From positions 8,165,001-8,229,000 of the forward strand of contig NZ_CP036433.1 in assembly GCF_007751035.1 (NCBI RefSeq): a DNA stretch of 64,000 bases, in the 5' to 3' direction. Positions 56,377 through 64,000 of this stretch are shown in pieces. This DNA comes from Lignipirellula cremea. Its GTDB lineage: Bacteria > Planctomycetota > Planctomycetia > Pirellulales > Pirellulaceae. The notes under the pieces are model-generated. The model made no database searches. It saw nothing but the letters and a program-made list of their open reading frames with translations, and had not been told where the DNA came from. Each line of letters starts with the position of its first letter. The first letter of the stretch is position 1. A program made the translations under genes and the position numbers.

Positions 56377-58422
56377 ATGTCGATTCTAATGCGCTCCTGC
56401 CTGGGGCTGACCGCCTGGGCCCTGCTGACAGCCAGCTTCGTCCAGGCGGCGGAACCCGATCTGCCCCCGCCGGCCATTCCCGGTTTGCGTTACTACTATC
56501 CGCCCACCCAGGTCACGCCGCGTACGCTGGATTGCGATGTGTGCGTCTACGGCGGCACCAGCGGCGGAGCGGCCGCCGCTATCCAGGCGGCCCGCATGGG
56601 AAAGAAGGCCGTACTGCTGGAATTTGGCAAGCATGTGGGCGGACTCACCTCGGGCGGCCTAAGCCATACCGACGGCGGCGGTCCCAGTGTTTGCGGCGGC
56701 ATTGCCCGTGAGTTCTACGCCCAGGCCGGCCAGGCAAACTTCCCGCCGTCAACCGCCGAGGCCCTCTATGAAGAGATGCTCAAGGCGGCGGGCGTCGAAG
56801 TGCATCGCCTGTGCCATCTCGACAAGGTCGAAAAAGACGGCGCCCGGATCGTTTCGATCACTATGGAAGACGGCCTGCAGGTGCGGGCCGCCCAGTACAT
56901 CGACGCCACCTACGAAGGCGACCTGTTCGCCCGGGCCGGCGTATCCTTTACCTACGGCCGCGAAGCCAACTCCCAGTACGGCGAAACGTACGACGGCATC
57001 CGCGAGCCCGGCAAGGGCGGCCATAACTGGCCCGTCCCGGTCGATCCCTATCGCACGCCCGGCGACCCCAGCAGCGGCCTGCTGCCCCGCGTCAACGACA
57101 ACCCGGGCGTCCCGGGCGAAGGCGACAAACGCATCCAGGCTTTCTGCTTTCGCATGCGGCTGACCCGCACTAACCCGCTGCCGTTCCCCAAACCGAACGT
57201 CTACAAGCCCGACGAGTACGAACTGCTCGCCCGCCTGTTCGCCTCAGGCGCCAATCCGAAGATCCAGTTCAGCATTGATACGAACAACCATCATCTGTTC
57301 TCGGGCGCCTACTTCATCGACTTTGTCGGCGGCAACTACGGCTGGCCCGACGGCGATTACGCCACGCGCGAGCAGATCTTTCAGGACCACGCCAACTACC
57401 AGATCGGCGTGATGTGGTTCCTGGCCAACGACGAACGCCTGCCGAAAGAAACTCGCGAAAAGTTCCAGGCCTGGGGGCTGCCGCGGGACCAGTACCAGGA
57501 GACCAGCGGCTGGACGCATCAGCTGTACATTCGCGAAGGCCGGCGGATGGTGTCGGACTATGTCATGACGCAGCACAACTGCCAGGGGAAAGAAGTTCCG
57601 ACCGATTCGATCGGCCTGGCCAGCTACAACATGGACTCGCACCACTGCCAGATGACCGTCGTCAACGGCGCCGTGCGGAACGAAGGGAACGTGGAAATCG
57701 GCGTCCGGCCTTACCCGGTTTCCTACCGGGCCATCACGCCCAAACGGGCCGAGTGCCAGAACCTGCTGGCGCCGGTCTGCTTGTCCAGCACGCACATCGC
57801 CTTTGGGTCGATCCGCATGGAGCCGGTGTTCATGATCCTCAGCCAGTCAGCCGCCACCGCGGCCTGCCTGGCGATTGACGACCAGGTCGCCGTGCAGGAT
57901 GTCGAGTACGCCAAACTGCGGACCCGCCTGCTTGCCGATGACCAGATCCTGGACTTCGACGGACCACTGCCCGGTCGCGGCGGCAAAACGTGGGCCGCCG
58001 ATAAACTGCCTGGCGTGGTCGTCGACAATCCCCAGGCGAAAACCCAGGGCGAATGGCTCGCCAGCGATGTCACCAGCCCCCGCGTCGGCGACAACTATCT
58101 GCACGACGACAACAAGCATAAAGGGGAACTCTCCGCCAGCTACACGGCCAAACTGCCGGCCGCCGGACGTTACGAAGTGCGCATCTCCTGGCCCGTCAAC
58201 CCAAACCGGGCGACCAACGTACCCGTCCGCGTGCAGCACGCCGGCGGTAGCAAAGAGATCGTCGTCAACCAGCAGCAGAAACCGGCCATCGAAGGCGTTT
58301 TTCATTCGCTAGGCGTGTTTGCCTTTGAGGAAACCGGCGTGGTCGAGATCAGCAACGCCGAAACCAATGGCTACGTGATCGTCGACGCCGTACAGTTCCT
58401 GCCCGTCAAAGCCGACGAGTAG
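56377..58422 (+). CDS. Secreted FAD-dependent oxidoreductase with golvesin-like C-terminal domain
   Basis: The 681-aa protein begins at ATG 56377 with an export signal (MSILMRSCLGLTAWALLTASFVQA). The FAD-binding fold of the PF12831 type opens with CDVCVYGGTSGGAAAAIQAARMGKKAVLLEFG and has GGLTSGGL, GGGPSVCGG, FARAGVSFTYGREA and a final AFGSIRMEPVFMILSQSAATAACLA. The last ~110 residues (GEWLASD ... VIVDAVQFLP) resemble golvesin/xanthan-lyase-type beta-sandwiches, probably a carbohydrate-binding module. This family is strongly expanded in planctomycetes, possibly in polysaccharide breakdown. The substrate is unknown. Confidence 0.88.
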   Translation: MSILMRSCLGLTAWALLTASFVQAAEPDLPPPAIPGLRYYYPPTQVTPRTLDCDVCVYGGTSGGAAAAIQAARMGKKAVLLEFGKHVGGLTSGGLSHTDGGGPSVCGGIAREFYAQAGQANFPPSTAEALYEEMLKAAGVEVHRLCHLDKVEKDGARIVSITMEDGLQVRAAQYIDATYEGDLFARAGVSFTYGREANSQYGETYDGIREPGKGGHNWPVPVDPYRTPGDPSSGLLPRVNDNPGVPGEGDKRIQAFCFRMRLTRTNPLPFPKPNVYKPDEYELLARLFASGANPKIQFSIDTNNHHLFSGAYFIDFVGGNYGWPDGDYATREQIFQDHANYQIGVMWFLANDERLPKETREKFQAWGLPRDQYQETSGWTHQLYIREGRRMVSDYVMTQHNCQGKEVPTDSIGLASYNMDSHHCQMTVVNGAVRNEGNVEIGVRPYPVSYRAITPKRAECQNLLAPVCLSSTHIAFGSIRMEPVFMILSQSAATAACLAIDDQVAVQDVEYAKLRTRLLADDQILDFDGPLPGRGGKTWAADKLPGVVVDNPQAKTQGEWLASDVTSPRVGDNYLHDDNKHKGELSASYTAKLPAAGRYEVRISWPVNPNRATNVPVRVQHAGGSKEIVVNQQQKPAIEGVFHSLGVFAFEETGVVEISNAETNGYVIVDAVQFLPVKADE

Positions 58423-58437
58423 ACGGACGGAGCAACT

Positions 58438-58505
58438 GCAGACGCCGGACAGTCGAATTTCACTCCGTGAAAGATCGCGTTCTTTTGCGGAGCAAAAGAC
58501 GACTG
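58438..58505 (+). repeat. Dispersed double-hairpin repeat, copy 3 (5' part missing)
   Basis: Hairpins TTTCAC-TCC-GTGAAA (58458-58472) and TTTTGC-GGA-GCAAAA (58483-58497) are present, with an outer CAGTCG/CGACTG stem. The left flank before 58438 is absent. It starts 16 nt after the FAD oxidoreductase stop and ends 26 nt before the stop of the convergent TerA-like gene. Confidence 0.8.
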
Positions 58506-58530
58506 ACCGGCGACTTTCGCTACGCCGCCT

Positions 58531-59676
58531 TTACTCCTTCTCGCCCATCCCCCAGTTCAACCCCCAGCCATAGAACTGGTCGGCGGTGGGGTGGTCGTCG
58601 TGGAAGGTGACAAGGCGTGTCACTCGGACCTGGCCCTGCTCATTCTCCAGCAGGGCGGCGGCGCAAAAGCCGTGCGCCGCCGTTTGTTCGCCCAGCGGAA
58701 TCTCCATCAGCGGCGAGCCGGGCGGCTGGATCGAAAGCACCGCGTCGGACTCGGACCACCGCGGCGCTCCTTCGTATAAAAAGGCGAACAGGAGCACCCG
58801 GCGAATCTGGCTCCACTGGGCCGCGTTGATTTTGAGCAGTTCGCCATGCACGCGGCTGCCGGAACGATCGTCGCCCAGGTGGTAAATCCAGGGCGATTCG
58901 TGGAACGATCCATTCTTGAAGAAGCCGTCGTTCAACGGCTGCACGGCGGCCCGATCCCCGTCGGCCAGTTCAAAGAAACAGCCCAGATCGATATCGACCG
59001 GCCGCGTCCGCGACAGGAACGGCAGAAAGCTCGGCGTTGTGACCCGCGGCGACCAGCGGAGATGCACGCAGATTTCTCCTTCCGCCGCCGTCGACATGGC
59101 GGCCGTGGCTTGCGGCTGATCGAGCACCGTTTTCGAAGTCAACGACAGGCGACGGGCCGCAGGAGCGAGCGTCTGCAGTTCCGGGAACGACAACACCTCG
59201 GGACGTGTCGACCACTCCCAGCCGGCCTCGCCGGCCGCTCCCTGGACCAGCACCGCCACGGCTCCCGGTTCGGTCGTATCGAGCGGCTGGCGGAGGAACA
59301 CGCGCCCCTCGCCCGACGCCTCCAGCCGGGCGTCGACATCGGCAAACACCGTCCCGCCGGCCAGCGACGCCTCGGTAAAATTCACGGCGCAGATCAGCAG
59401 TTCCGACAACCCGGCCACCTGCTCCAGCATGAGCGTTTCCGCATGCTCGCCCGGCTGGCCGCCCGCATCGCGAGAGAGCCGCATCCAGGGCGCCTCCCCA
59501 ACAGCTCCCTGCGATCCGCCGTCGTAGCGCTCCGAATAAACTCCGCCGCTGGCCCCGTCCTCCAGGCGATAAAAAGCCATCAGGTCCAGGTCCGCCTCGC
59601 CCCGCCAGCGCAACGTAAAGCTCCACGGACCCAACGGCCAGTTTGGGGAAGGCCAGGTTTCGGAAAGATCAGCCAT
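58531..59676 (-). CDS. TerA-like protein with two TerD-type domains
   Basis: TerD-domain proteins bind calcium and belong to the tellurium/phage-resistance Ter stress module. ATG 59676 (MADLSETW) gives 381 aa. An N-terminal TerD-like half (ADLDLMAFYRLEDG) and a C-terminal half (PVDIDLGCFFELADGDRAAVQPL, LLKINAAQWSQIRRVLLFAFLYEGAPRW, FYGWGLNW) are visible; the latter resembles TerA more than TerD. No terB, terC or terZ gene is next to it, so it is a stand-alone copy. It is probably cytoplasmic and involved in stress or envelope signalling; tellurite resistance itself should not be assumed. Confidence 0.75.
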   Translation of the reverse strand: MADLSETWPSPNWPLGPWSFTLRWRGEADLDLMAFYRLEDGASGGVYSERYDGGSQGAVGEAPWMRLSRDAGGQPGEHAETLMLEQVAGLSELLICAVNFTEASLAGGTVFADVDARLEASGEGRVFLRQPLDTTEPGAVAVLVQGAAGEAGWEWSTRPEVLSFPELQTLAPAARRLSLTSKTVLDQPQATAAMSTAAEGEICVHLRWSPRVTTPSFLPFLSRTRPVDIDLGCFFELADGDRAAVQPLNDGFFKNGSFHESPWIYHLGDDRSGSRVHGELLKINAAQWSQIRRVLLFAFLYEGAPRWSESDAVLSIQPPGSPLMEIPLGEQTAAHGFCAAALLENEQGQVRVTRLVTFHDDHPTADQFYGWGLNWGMGEKE

Positions 59677-59897
59677 GACAGGATCCGAGAAAGTTAGCGT
59701 CCCCCAGCAGGGCAGGGGGATGTGAAAACAGCACAGCACGTAGCCGAAGTCGCCAGACTTTGGAGGGACTCTTCCAGGCACAGGGAAACGCGACCAAACT
59801 TTGGCGAGTTCGGCTACGAGGAACCGAATGAGGCTAGGCCTTCTGTTATTCTTGTTGCGAGGATCGTGAAATTTCAAACTGACGGAAGTCGTCGGTT

Positions 59898-60003
59898 AGT
59901 CGTCTTTTGCTCCGCAAAAGAACGCGATCTTTCACGGAGTGAAAGTCGACTGTCCGGCGTCTGTCCTTTGTCGAAAGAACGAATCAATATCTGGCCGTTA
60001 TTC
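59898..60003 (-). repeat. Dispersed double-hairpin repeat, copy 4 (inverted)
   Basis: This copy is in the opposite orientation: hairpins TTTTGC-TCC-GCAAAA (59905-59919) and CTTTCAC-GGAG-TGAAAG (59929-59945), with the flank extending to GTTATTC (59997-60003). It occupies much of the 414-nt gap between the stop of the GcvH-like gene and the start of the TerA-like gene, again close to a gene 3' end. Nothing else is recognised in that gap. Confidence 0.85.
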
Positions 60004-60090
60004 ATTTCACGTCCCGAGCAAATAACGACTTTCCGCATCGGCTCGTCCTCAAAAATCGAACCGCGAAGCAGGGCGGCAGACCGACCTCGC

Positions 60091-60561
60091 TTACTGGTTC
60101 ATCTGCCCTTTGATGGTCCGCTGGGTGACTTCCCAGACCTGCTCCAGGTGCTTGAGATACTCCTCGGGCGAGAGCAGCGGGGCGCCCTGGTCGTTCAGTT
60201 CGACCTGGGCGATTTCAAACAGCCAGCCGGCGTTGTACTTGTCGACGTTGATCGCCGAGGGGTCGCTCAGCAGCTCTTCGTTGAAGGTCGTCAGCTGGCC
60301 GGAGACCGGGGCGTAGAGATCGCTTTCGGCCTTCTTGCTTTCGATCGAGCCAATCTCCATCCGCTCGCGCAGGGCGACGGGGGCGTCGATCGACCAGTCC
60401 AGAAAGTAGACGTCCTGCAGCAGGCGAACGGCGTACGCGCTAAAGCCGAAGCGATACGTGTCGCCTTGCGGCTGCGCCCACATGTGGTTTTTGGCGTACT
60501 TGCGATCCGTGGGGAACGTCGCCTCGAATTCGCCCATCATGAAAACGAGGCTGTCGCTCAT
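60091..60561 (-). CDS. GcvH-like lipoyl-carrier protein outside a glycine-cleavage operon
   Basis: GcvH carries an aminomethyl group on lipoyl-lysine in glycine cleavage. The 156-aa protein keeps the fold from KYAKNHMWAQPQGDTYRFGFSAYA and the lipoylation motif IESKKAESDLYAPVSG, placing the modified lysine at Lys77. The C-terminal half (NEELLSDPSAINVDKYNAGWLFEI) is also GcvH-like, with an extra helical tail (LLSPEEYLKHLEQVWEVTQ) that makes it longer than typical GcvH (~125-130 aa). No gcvT, gcvP, lplA or lipA is nearby. Its ATG overlaps the stop of the HemN-like gene by 4 nt (ATGA), so the two are translationally coupled. Confidence 0.88.
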   Translation of the reverse strand: MSDSLVFMMGEFEATFPTDRKYAKNHMWAQPQGDTYRFGFSAYAVRLLQDVYFLDWSIDAPVALRERMEIGSIESKKAESDLYAPVSGQLTTFNEELLSDPSAINVDKYNAGWLFEIAQVELNDQGAPLLSPEEYLKHLEQVWEVTQRTIKGQMNQ

Positions 60562-61865
60562 GTATACCGGACCCCCTGATGCTGTTCTTCAAAAAAGGCC
60601 GGCAGCAGAGCGTCGGCGCGGAGCAGTCCGGCGCGGGTCAGTTCGACCCGGTCGCCCTCCACGGCCAGCATCCCTTCATCGGCGTACGTTTTCCACACAG
60701 GGGCCCATTCTTCGAGCACGTCCACGCCGAACTTGTTACGGAAATAGGCAACGTCGAGATAGCCTTTTTTCAGCTGCAGGATCAGTTCGCGGATCAGGGC
60801 CTGGTGCGGCGTGGGCCGCAGCGCGCGTCCCAGCGGCAACTCGCCCTGTTCCAGCAGCGTGTCGATGTACTGCTTCCATTCCGGCAAGTTCTGATAATGC
60901 ACGCCGGAGATATGGCCGAAGCTGGCGATGCCGGTGGCCAGCAGGTCGGACCCTTCCCACAGGTTGTCGCGATAGCTGAAATTGATCTGACTGGAGTCCT
61001 TGACCGCCGTGTACGCGCTGGAAACGCTGTAGCCGGCCGCCAGCAGCTGGTCAAAGGCGTAATCGACCCAGGCCCTTTTGGTCGGCCAGTCGGCGACCGG
61101 CGTTTCGACCTGGTTGCCGAGGATATCCTTGGAGTAGACCGTATTGAACGGCAATTCCATTTGATAAATAGTGACGCTGTCCGGCGACAGTTCCAGCGTG
61201 CGGCGGATGTTTTCTTTCCAGTTGTCCCAGGTCTCGCCGACCATTCCCGAGATCAGATCGATGTTCACATTGTAGAAATCGGCCGCTTTGATCCAGTCCC
61301 AGGCTTTGTAAACTTCGCCCGACAAATGAGCCCGGCCGTTTTCTTCCAGGATGGCGTCGCTGAAATTTTCGATCCCCAGGCTCAAGCGAGTAATGCCCAG
61401 GTCTTTCAGCGTGTGGACTTTCGTTTCCGACAGCGTGCCCGGTTCGCACTCAAAGGTGACTTCCTCGGCCTGGTCCCACTGGATGTTCGCCCGCAAGCGG
61501 TCCACCAGGGAGGTCAGCTGTTTGGGGCTGAGGAACGAAGGGGTCCCGCCGCCAAAATAGACGAAGCGGAAAGGACGCCCGCCCATTACAGGCAGCTTGC
61601 TGACCAGTTCAATCTCGCGCGAGAGGGCCGAAACGTACGTTTCGATGTCGGCGGCCGTGTTCTCGGTGAACACCTTGAAGTAACAGAACTTGCACCGTTT
61701 GCGACAGAACGGGATATGCAGATAAAGTCCCAAAGGCGTTTCCGCCGGGGGGGACTCCAGTGCTTGCCGCAGTTCGGGCAGGTAGTCGGACTTCCATTGC
61801 GAAAACGGCGGATAATTCGAAATGAAGTAACTGCCGACTTCCGTTTTTGTTGCGTCAGTAGCCAT
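60558..61865 (-). CDS. HemN/HemW-like radical SAM protein coupled to a GcvH-like carrier
   Basis: ATG 61865 gives 435 aa. The cluster motif CRKRCKFC (C54, C58, C61) sits in the family context LYLHIPFCRKRCKFCYF, followed by RFVYFGGGTPSFLSPKQL and ISLDLISGM-like VNIDLISGMVGETWDNW. The C-terminal domain is of the HemN type (LLATGIASFGHISGVHYQNLPEWKQYID). The HNxxYW haem-ligand motif of HemW is replaced by NFSYRDNLW. Coproporphyrinogen dehydrogenases and haem-inserting HemW share this fold, but the true substrate here is unclear. The 4-nt overlap with the lipoyl-carrier gene suggests that it acts with, or on something carried by, that protein. Confidence 0.87.
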   Translation of the reverse strand: MATDATKTEVGSYFISNYPPFSQWKSDYLPELRQALESPPAETPLGLYLHIPFCRKRCKFCYFKVFTENTAADIETYVSALSREIELVSKLPVMGGRPFRFVYFGGGTPSFLSPKQLTSLVDRLRANIQWDQAEEVTFECEPGTLSETKVHTLKDLGITRLSLGIENFSDAILEENGRAHLSGEVYKAWDWIKAADFYNVNIDLISGMVGETWDNWKENIRRTLELSPDSVTIYQMELPFNTVYSKDILGNQVETPVADWPTKRAWVDYAFDQLLAAGYSVSSAYTAVKDSSQINFSYRDNLWEGSDLLATGIASFGHISGVHYQNLPEWKQYIDTLLEQGELPLGRALRPTPHQALIRELILQLKKGYLDVAYFRNKFGVDVLEEWAPVWKTYADEGMLAVEGDRVELTRAGLLRADALLPAFFEEQHQGVRYT

Positions 61866-61992
61866 GGGCGGACAAAGCAATAATTAAGGAGGGAAGGGCG
61901 GACTGGCAACTGGCTCAATCCACCCTCCACGGTACTCGAAAAAAACGCGCCGCGAAACCGCTCGCTGGGGGGCGGAGCCGCTTTGCACCCGA

Positions 61993-62976
61993 TTATTCGA
62001 CCGGGATCGGCTCGGTGGAGATTTCCGCCTCCACGCCGCGAAGGTTCTTGTCCCAGAATTTGCGGATCCGCTGATACAGCTCCTGGCTCCGCGGAACCGC
62101 ATGCCCGCCGCCCTCGATGGTGATCAGCATGGAGACGTTGCCCGCCTTCTTCAACGCTTCATGGAGCATCACCCCCTGCTCGTAATTGACGCGCATATCC
62201 TTGTCGCCGTGGATCGTCAAAATGGGCGGGGCCCCTTTGGCGATGTAGGTCATGGGGGACGCCGCCTTGGCGACGGCCAGGTTCTCCTGGATGCCGCCGC
62301 CAATCAGGCCGGCGACGGCCGGGTCGTCGCGGAGGGCCGCATCGCCCTGCATGAGCGGCCGCGTCAGATCGCTGGGACCGTAAAAGTTCACTACGCACGT
62401 CACATCGGTGGACTGCTCGTCGAAGTCGCCCAGATCGCCTTCCAGCTCTTTATTGCCGCCCGTCAGTCCCAGCATGGTGACCAGATGGCCGCCGGCCGAA
62501 CCGCCGATCACGCCGATCCGGTCGGCGTCCAGATTCAGTTCTTTCGCATGGCCGCGAATCCAGCGAATGGCCGCTTTGCAGTCATGGATCTGCGCCGGCC
62601 ATTTGGCTTCCTGCGACAGGCGATAACTGATCGAGGCGGTCGCGTATTCGCCGGTCGCCGCCAGGATGGCCGCCTGGGGGGCATAGCCGTTCCGATTGCC
62701 GCCCGACCATCCGCCGCCGTGAATGAACACGACCACCGGCAAGGGCTTGTCGGCCGAACGGGTTTTGGGCAGGAACAGGTCGAGCATCTGCTTCGGATTT
62801 TCGGTTCCCGCATAGGGCTGGTCGTAGCGGACGTCTAACGTTTCGCCGAAGCGTTTGGCGATCTCCGCGCGAAAATCGGGAGCCTTCTCCTGCGACCAGG
62901 CCGGACTCAGCCCGACGAGCATTCCCAGAAGTCCGAACAGCCAGACAGAACGACAAACGGCAAAGGGGCGAATCAT
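61993..62976 (-). CDS. Secreted alpha/beta-hydrolase esterase (BD-FAE / ferulic-acid-esterase type)
   Basis: ATG 62976 (MIRPFAVCRSVWLFGLLG) opens a signal peptide ending near PAWSQ; length 327 aa. Conserved elements are the oxyanion HGGGW (VVVFIHGGGWSGG), the nucleophile in IGGSAGGHL, the acid in THIHGDKD-like TIHGDKDMRV and the base in EGGGHAVP. The catalytic triad is thus complete. Bacterial BD-FAE-like enzymes remove acyl groups from plant or algal polysaccharides. It lies upstream of the radical SAM gene on the same strand but 127 nt away. Confidence 0.88.
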   Translation of the reverse strand: MIRPFAVCRSVWLFGLLGMLVGLSPAWSQEKAPDFRAEIAKRFGETLDVRYDQPYAGTENPKQMLDLFLPKTRSADKPLPVVVFIHGGGWSGGNRNGYAPQAAILAATGEYATASISYRLSQEAKWPAQIHDCKAAIRWIRGHAKELNLDADRIGVIGGSAGGHLVTMLGLTGGNKELEGDLGDFDEQSTDVTCVVNFYGPSDLTRPLMQGDAALRDDPAVAGLIGGGIQENLAVAKAASPMTYIAKGAPPILTIHGDKDMRVNYEQGVMLHEALKKAGNVSMLITIEGGGHAVPRSQELYQRIRKFWDKNLRGVEAEISTEPIPVE

Positions 62977-63434
62977 ATAGGCATTCCTGCAGCAGGGACG
63001 AAAACCGGCAAAAACCTTTTGGCCGCACGCTCCGGGCCAGTCGGCCAGCGCCGGTAACTTCAAGGCGACACAACCACTTATGGTAAAGCACGCCCGCCCA
63101 GGCGCCAATCAGCAAGTCGACCGGCGGCATCCGAGTACACTGGCCCGGCAATGCGGTTCGCCGCACGCATCAGCCCGGTCGTCCCCGGCGGGCGCTGCCG
63201 GAGGGACCTGGCAGCAGGGCAATCTACCTGGCAGCAAGCAGGTCAAAAACTGATCGTGCTGGCGGGGGTCGATTTCAAATTCACCACTACAAACGGAATA
63301 GTTTCCCAGATTCCCGGAAAACCGACGGGAAACCGCGGGCTGGGTGGCATATTCGGCGAATTTTCTGCGCGGCAGGTGGACGATACTTATTCCAGGGTCC
63401 GCCATCTGAATCTGTTTTTGGAGTATCTCAGGCC
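62977..63434. other. Divergent intergenic region
   Basis: These 458 nt separate the esterase start from the thioredoxin-like gene start and must contain both promoters. An 11-bp direct repeat ACCTGGCAGCA occurs at 63206 and 63226. No gene is recognised, and frames here are short. Confidence 0.4.
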
Positions 63435-63881
63435 ATGGTCATTCTTCGCCCCCTGATGTTGGCGCTGGCGCTGGCGATCCTTGTGACTTCTTCCGCCCAG
63501 GCCGCCGACCCCGCTGGAGACCCGCTGCCGGCGGCCAACTGGCATAGCGATGTCGACGCCGCTTTCCGTTTGTCCAAAGCGACAGGGCGTCCACTGGTGC
63601 TGTTTTTCACCGCCGACAAATGCTCCTATTGCATGCTGATGAAGCGGCAAACACTCACCAATCCGCAGGTGCAAACGGCGCTGGAGCGATCCTTCGTGCC
63701 CGTCTATGTGCATGTCGGCAAGAACGAACTGCTGACCGAAAAGCTGGGGATTCGCTCCTTTCCCACCACGCTGATCGTCAGCCCCCAGGCGAAGATCCAG
63801 GACGTCATCAACGGGTATCTGGCGCCTAAAGATTTTCAGCATCGCCTGGCCACCAGCCTGCAGCCGTCGACCACGCGATAA
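63435..63881 (+). CDS. Periplasmic thioredoxin-like protein (CSYC)
   Basis: The 148-aa protein has a signal peptide (MVILRPLMLALALAILVTSSAQA). The thioredoxin-fold active site is CSYC in LVLFFTADKCSYCMLMK, and the cis-Pro region is GIRSFPTTLIVSPQ. It resembles thioredoxin_7/DUF255-like reductases that keep exported cysteines reduced or help cytochrome-c maturation; the partner is unknown. Several secreted c-type cytochromes in the window would need such a system. ATG 63435. Confidence 0.85.
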   Translation: MVILRPLMLALALAILVTSSAQAADPAGDPLPAANWHSDVDAAFRLSKATGRPLVLFFTADKCSYCMLMKRQTLTNPQVQTALERSFVPVYVHVGKNELLTEKLGIRSFPTTLIVSPQAKIQDVINGYLAPKDFQHRLATSLQPSTTR

Positions 63882-63950
63882 ACATCCCTGCCAGCCGAAC
63901 GAAGCCAGCGTCGCCTGGCCAGCGCCGTCAACCCTTTTGATTCGCCGCTT

Positions 63951-63972
63951 TGCGATCCCGACCGGGATCGCA
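63951..63972. terminator. Inverted repeat after the thioredoxin-like gene
   Basis: TGCGATCCCG and CGGGATCGCA are inverted copies with a 2-nt loop (or GACC when the last pair opens), 70 nt past the stop. No T-run follows, so a terminator role is only possible. It could equally be a binding site. Confidence 0.3.
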
Positions 63973-64000
63973 GCCCGGAGTAAAAACGGTTCGCTCCGCG

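Noticed and set aside
60579-61883. 434-aa frame opposite the HemN-like gene
   Set aside because: The radical SAM motif and overlap with the GcvH-like gene fix the minus strand as coding.

Overview
This 64 kb window is high-GC bacterial DNA, very probably from a planctomycete of the Pirellulaceae type. Lineage markers are cytochrome-c/WD40 and sorbosone-dehydrogenase/HEAT/cytochrome secreted proteins, an NPCBM-domain protein, FHA-GAF-SpoIIE and kinase-SUMF1 signalling proteins, a trigger factor gene followed by two clpP genes, and secreted FAD oxidoreductases. No phage, integrase, transposase gene, rRNA or CRISPR array is visible. About 47 protein genes and one tRNA are supported. Most long opposite-strand frames are GC-driven shadows.

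Layout. 0-7 kb: a partial ADP-ribosylglycohydrolase, then ettA, a BshB1-like deacetylase, a 70-aa orphan, a radical SAM protein and a UbiB/ABC1 kinase-like gene, the last five on the minus strand. 7.4-15.7 kb (plus): a WD40/cytochrome protein, a 2-oxoglutarate-semialdehyde dehydrogenase, a GH88/GH105-like protein and a divergent Ser/Thr kinase. 15.8-22.7 kb (minus): nnrE, lutC, a proline-rich SurA/PpiC chaperone and mfd. 23-25 kb: a kinase-SUMF1 fusion. 25-36 kb (minus): a TadG-like vWA protein, a sensor histidine kinase, an FHA-GAF-SpoIIE phosphatase, a degenerate ClpP-like protein and an 1100-aa heme-binding HEAT protein. 36-42 kb (plus): a CPBP protease, tRNA-Gly, tig, clpP1, clpP2 and a ROK kinase. 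42-51 kb: a small exported orphan, two MITE-like elements, an NPCBM protein, an SBF-like transporter, paired exbD genes and a run of five small orphan genes. 51-64 kb: fumC, an M19 dipeptidase paired with a KdaD-like FAH dehydratase, an isochorismatase, an FAD oxidoreductase with a golvesin-like tail, a TerA-like protein, a GcvH-like protein overlapping a HemN-like radical SAM gene, an esterase and a thioredoxin-like protein.

Functional links. tig-clpP1-clpP2 is a conserved protein-quality block. The semialdehyde dehydrogenase at 10.9 kb and the KdaD-like dehydratase at 54.6 kb would be the last two steps of a non-phosphorylative pentose/uronate route to 2-oxoglutarate. The best candidate for an undescribed system is the 4-nt-overlapping pair at 60.1-61.9 kb: a GcvH-like carrier with an intact lipoyl-lysine motif and a HemN-like radical SAM enzyme, with no other glycine-cleavage or haem gene nearby.

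Non-coding structure is rich. A repeat of about 105 bp, able to fold as two hairpins inside an outer stem, occurs four times plus one fragment, always next to a gene 3' end. Two homologous elements of about 130 bp with CTAGTG(G/C)TGCGTCAA inverted termini lie at 43.1-43.4 kb. A 378-bp region with nested inverted repeats lies at 10.3-10.7 kb. An AAAGTGCTATAAC motif precedes two unlinked minus-strand genes.
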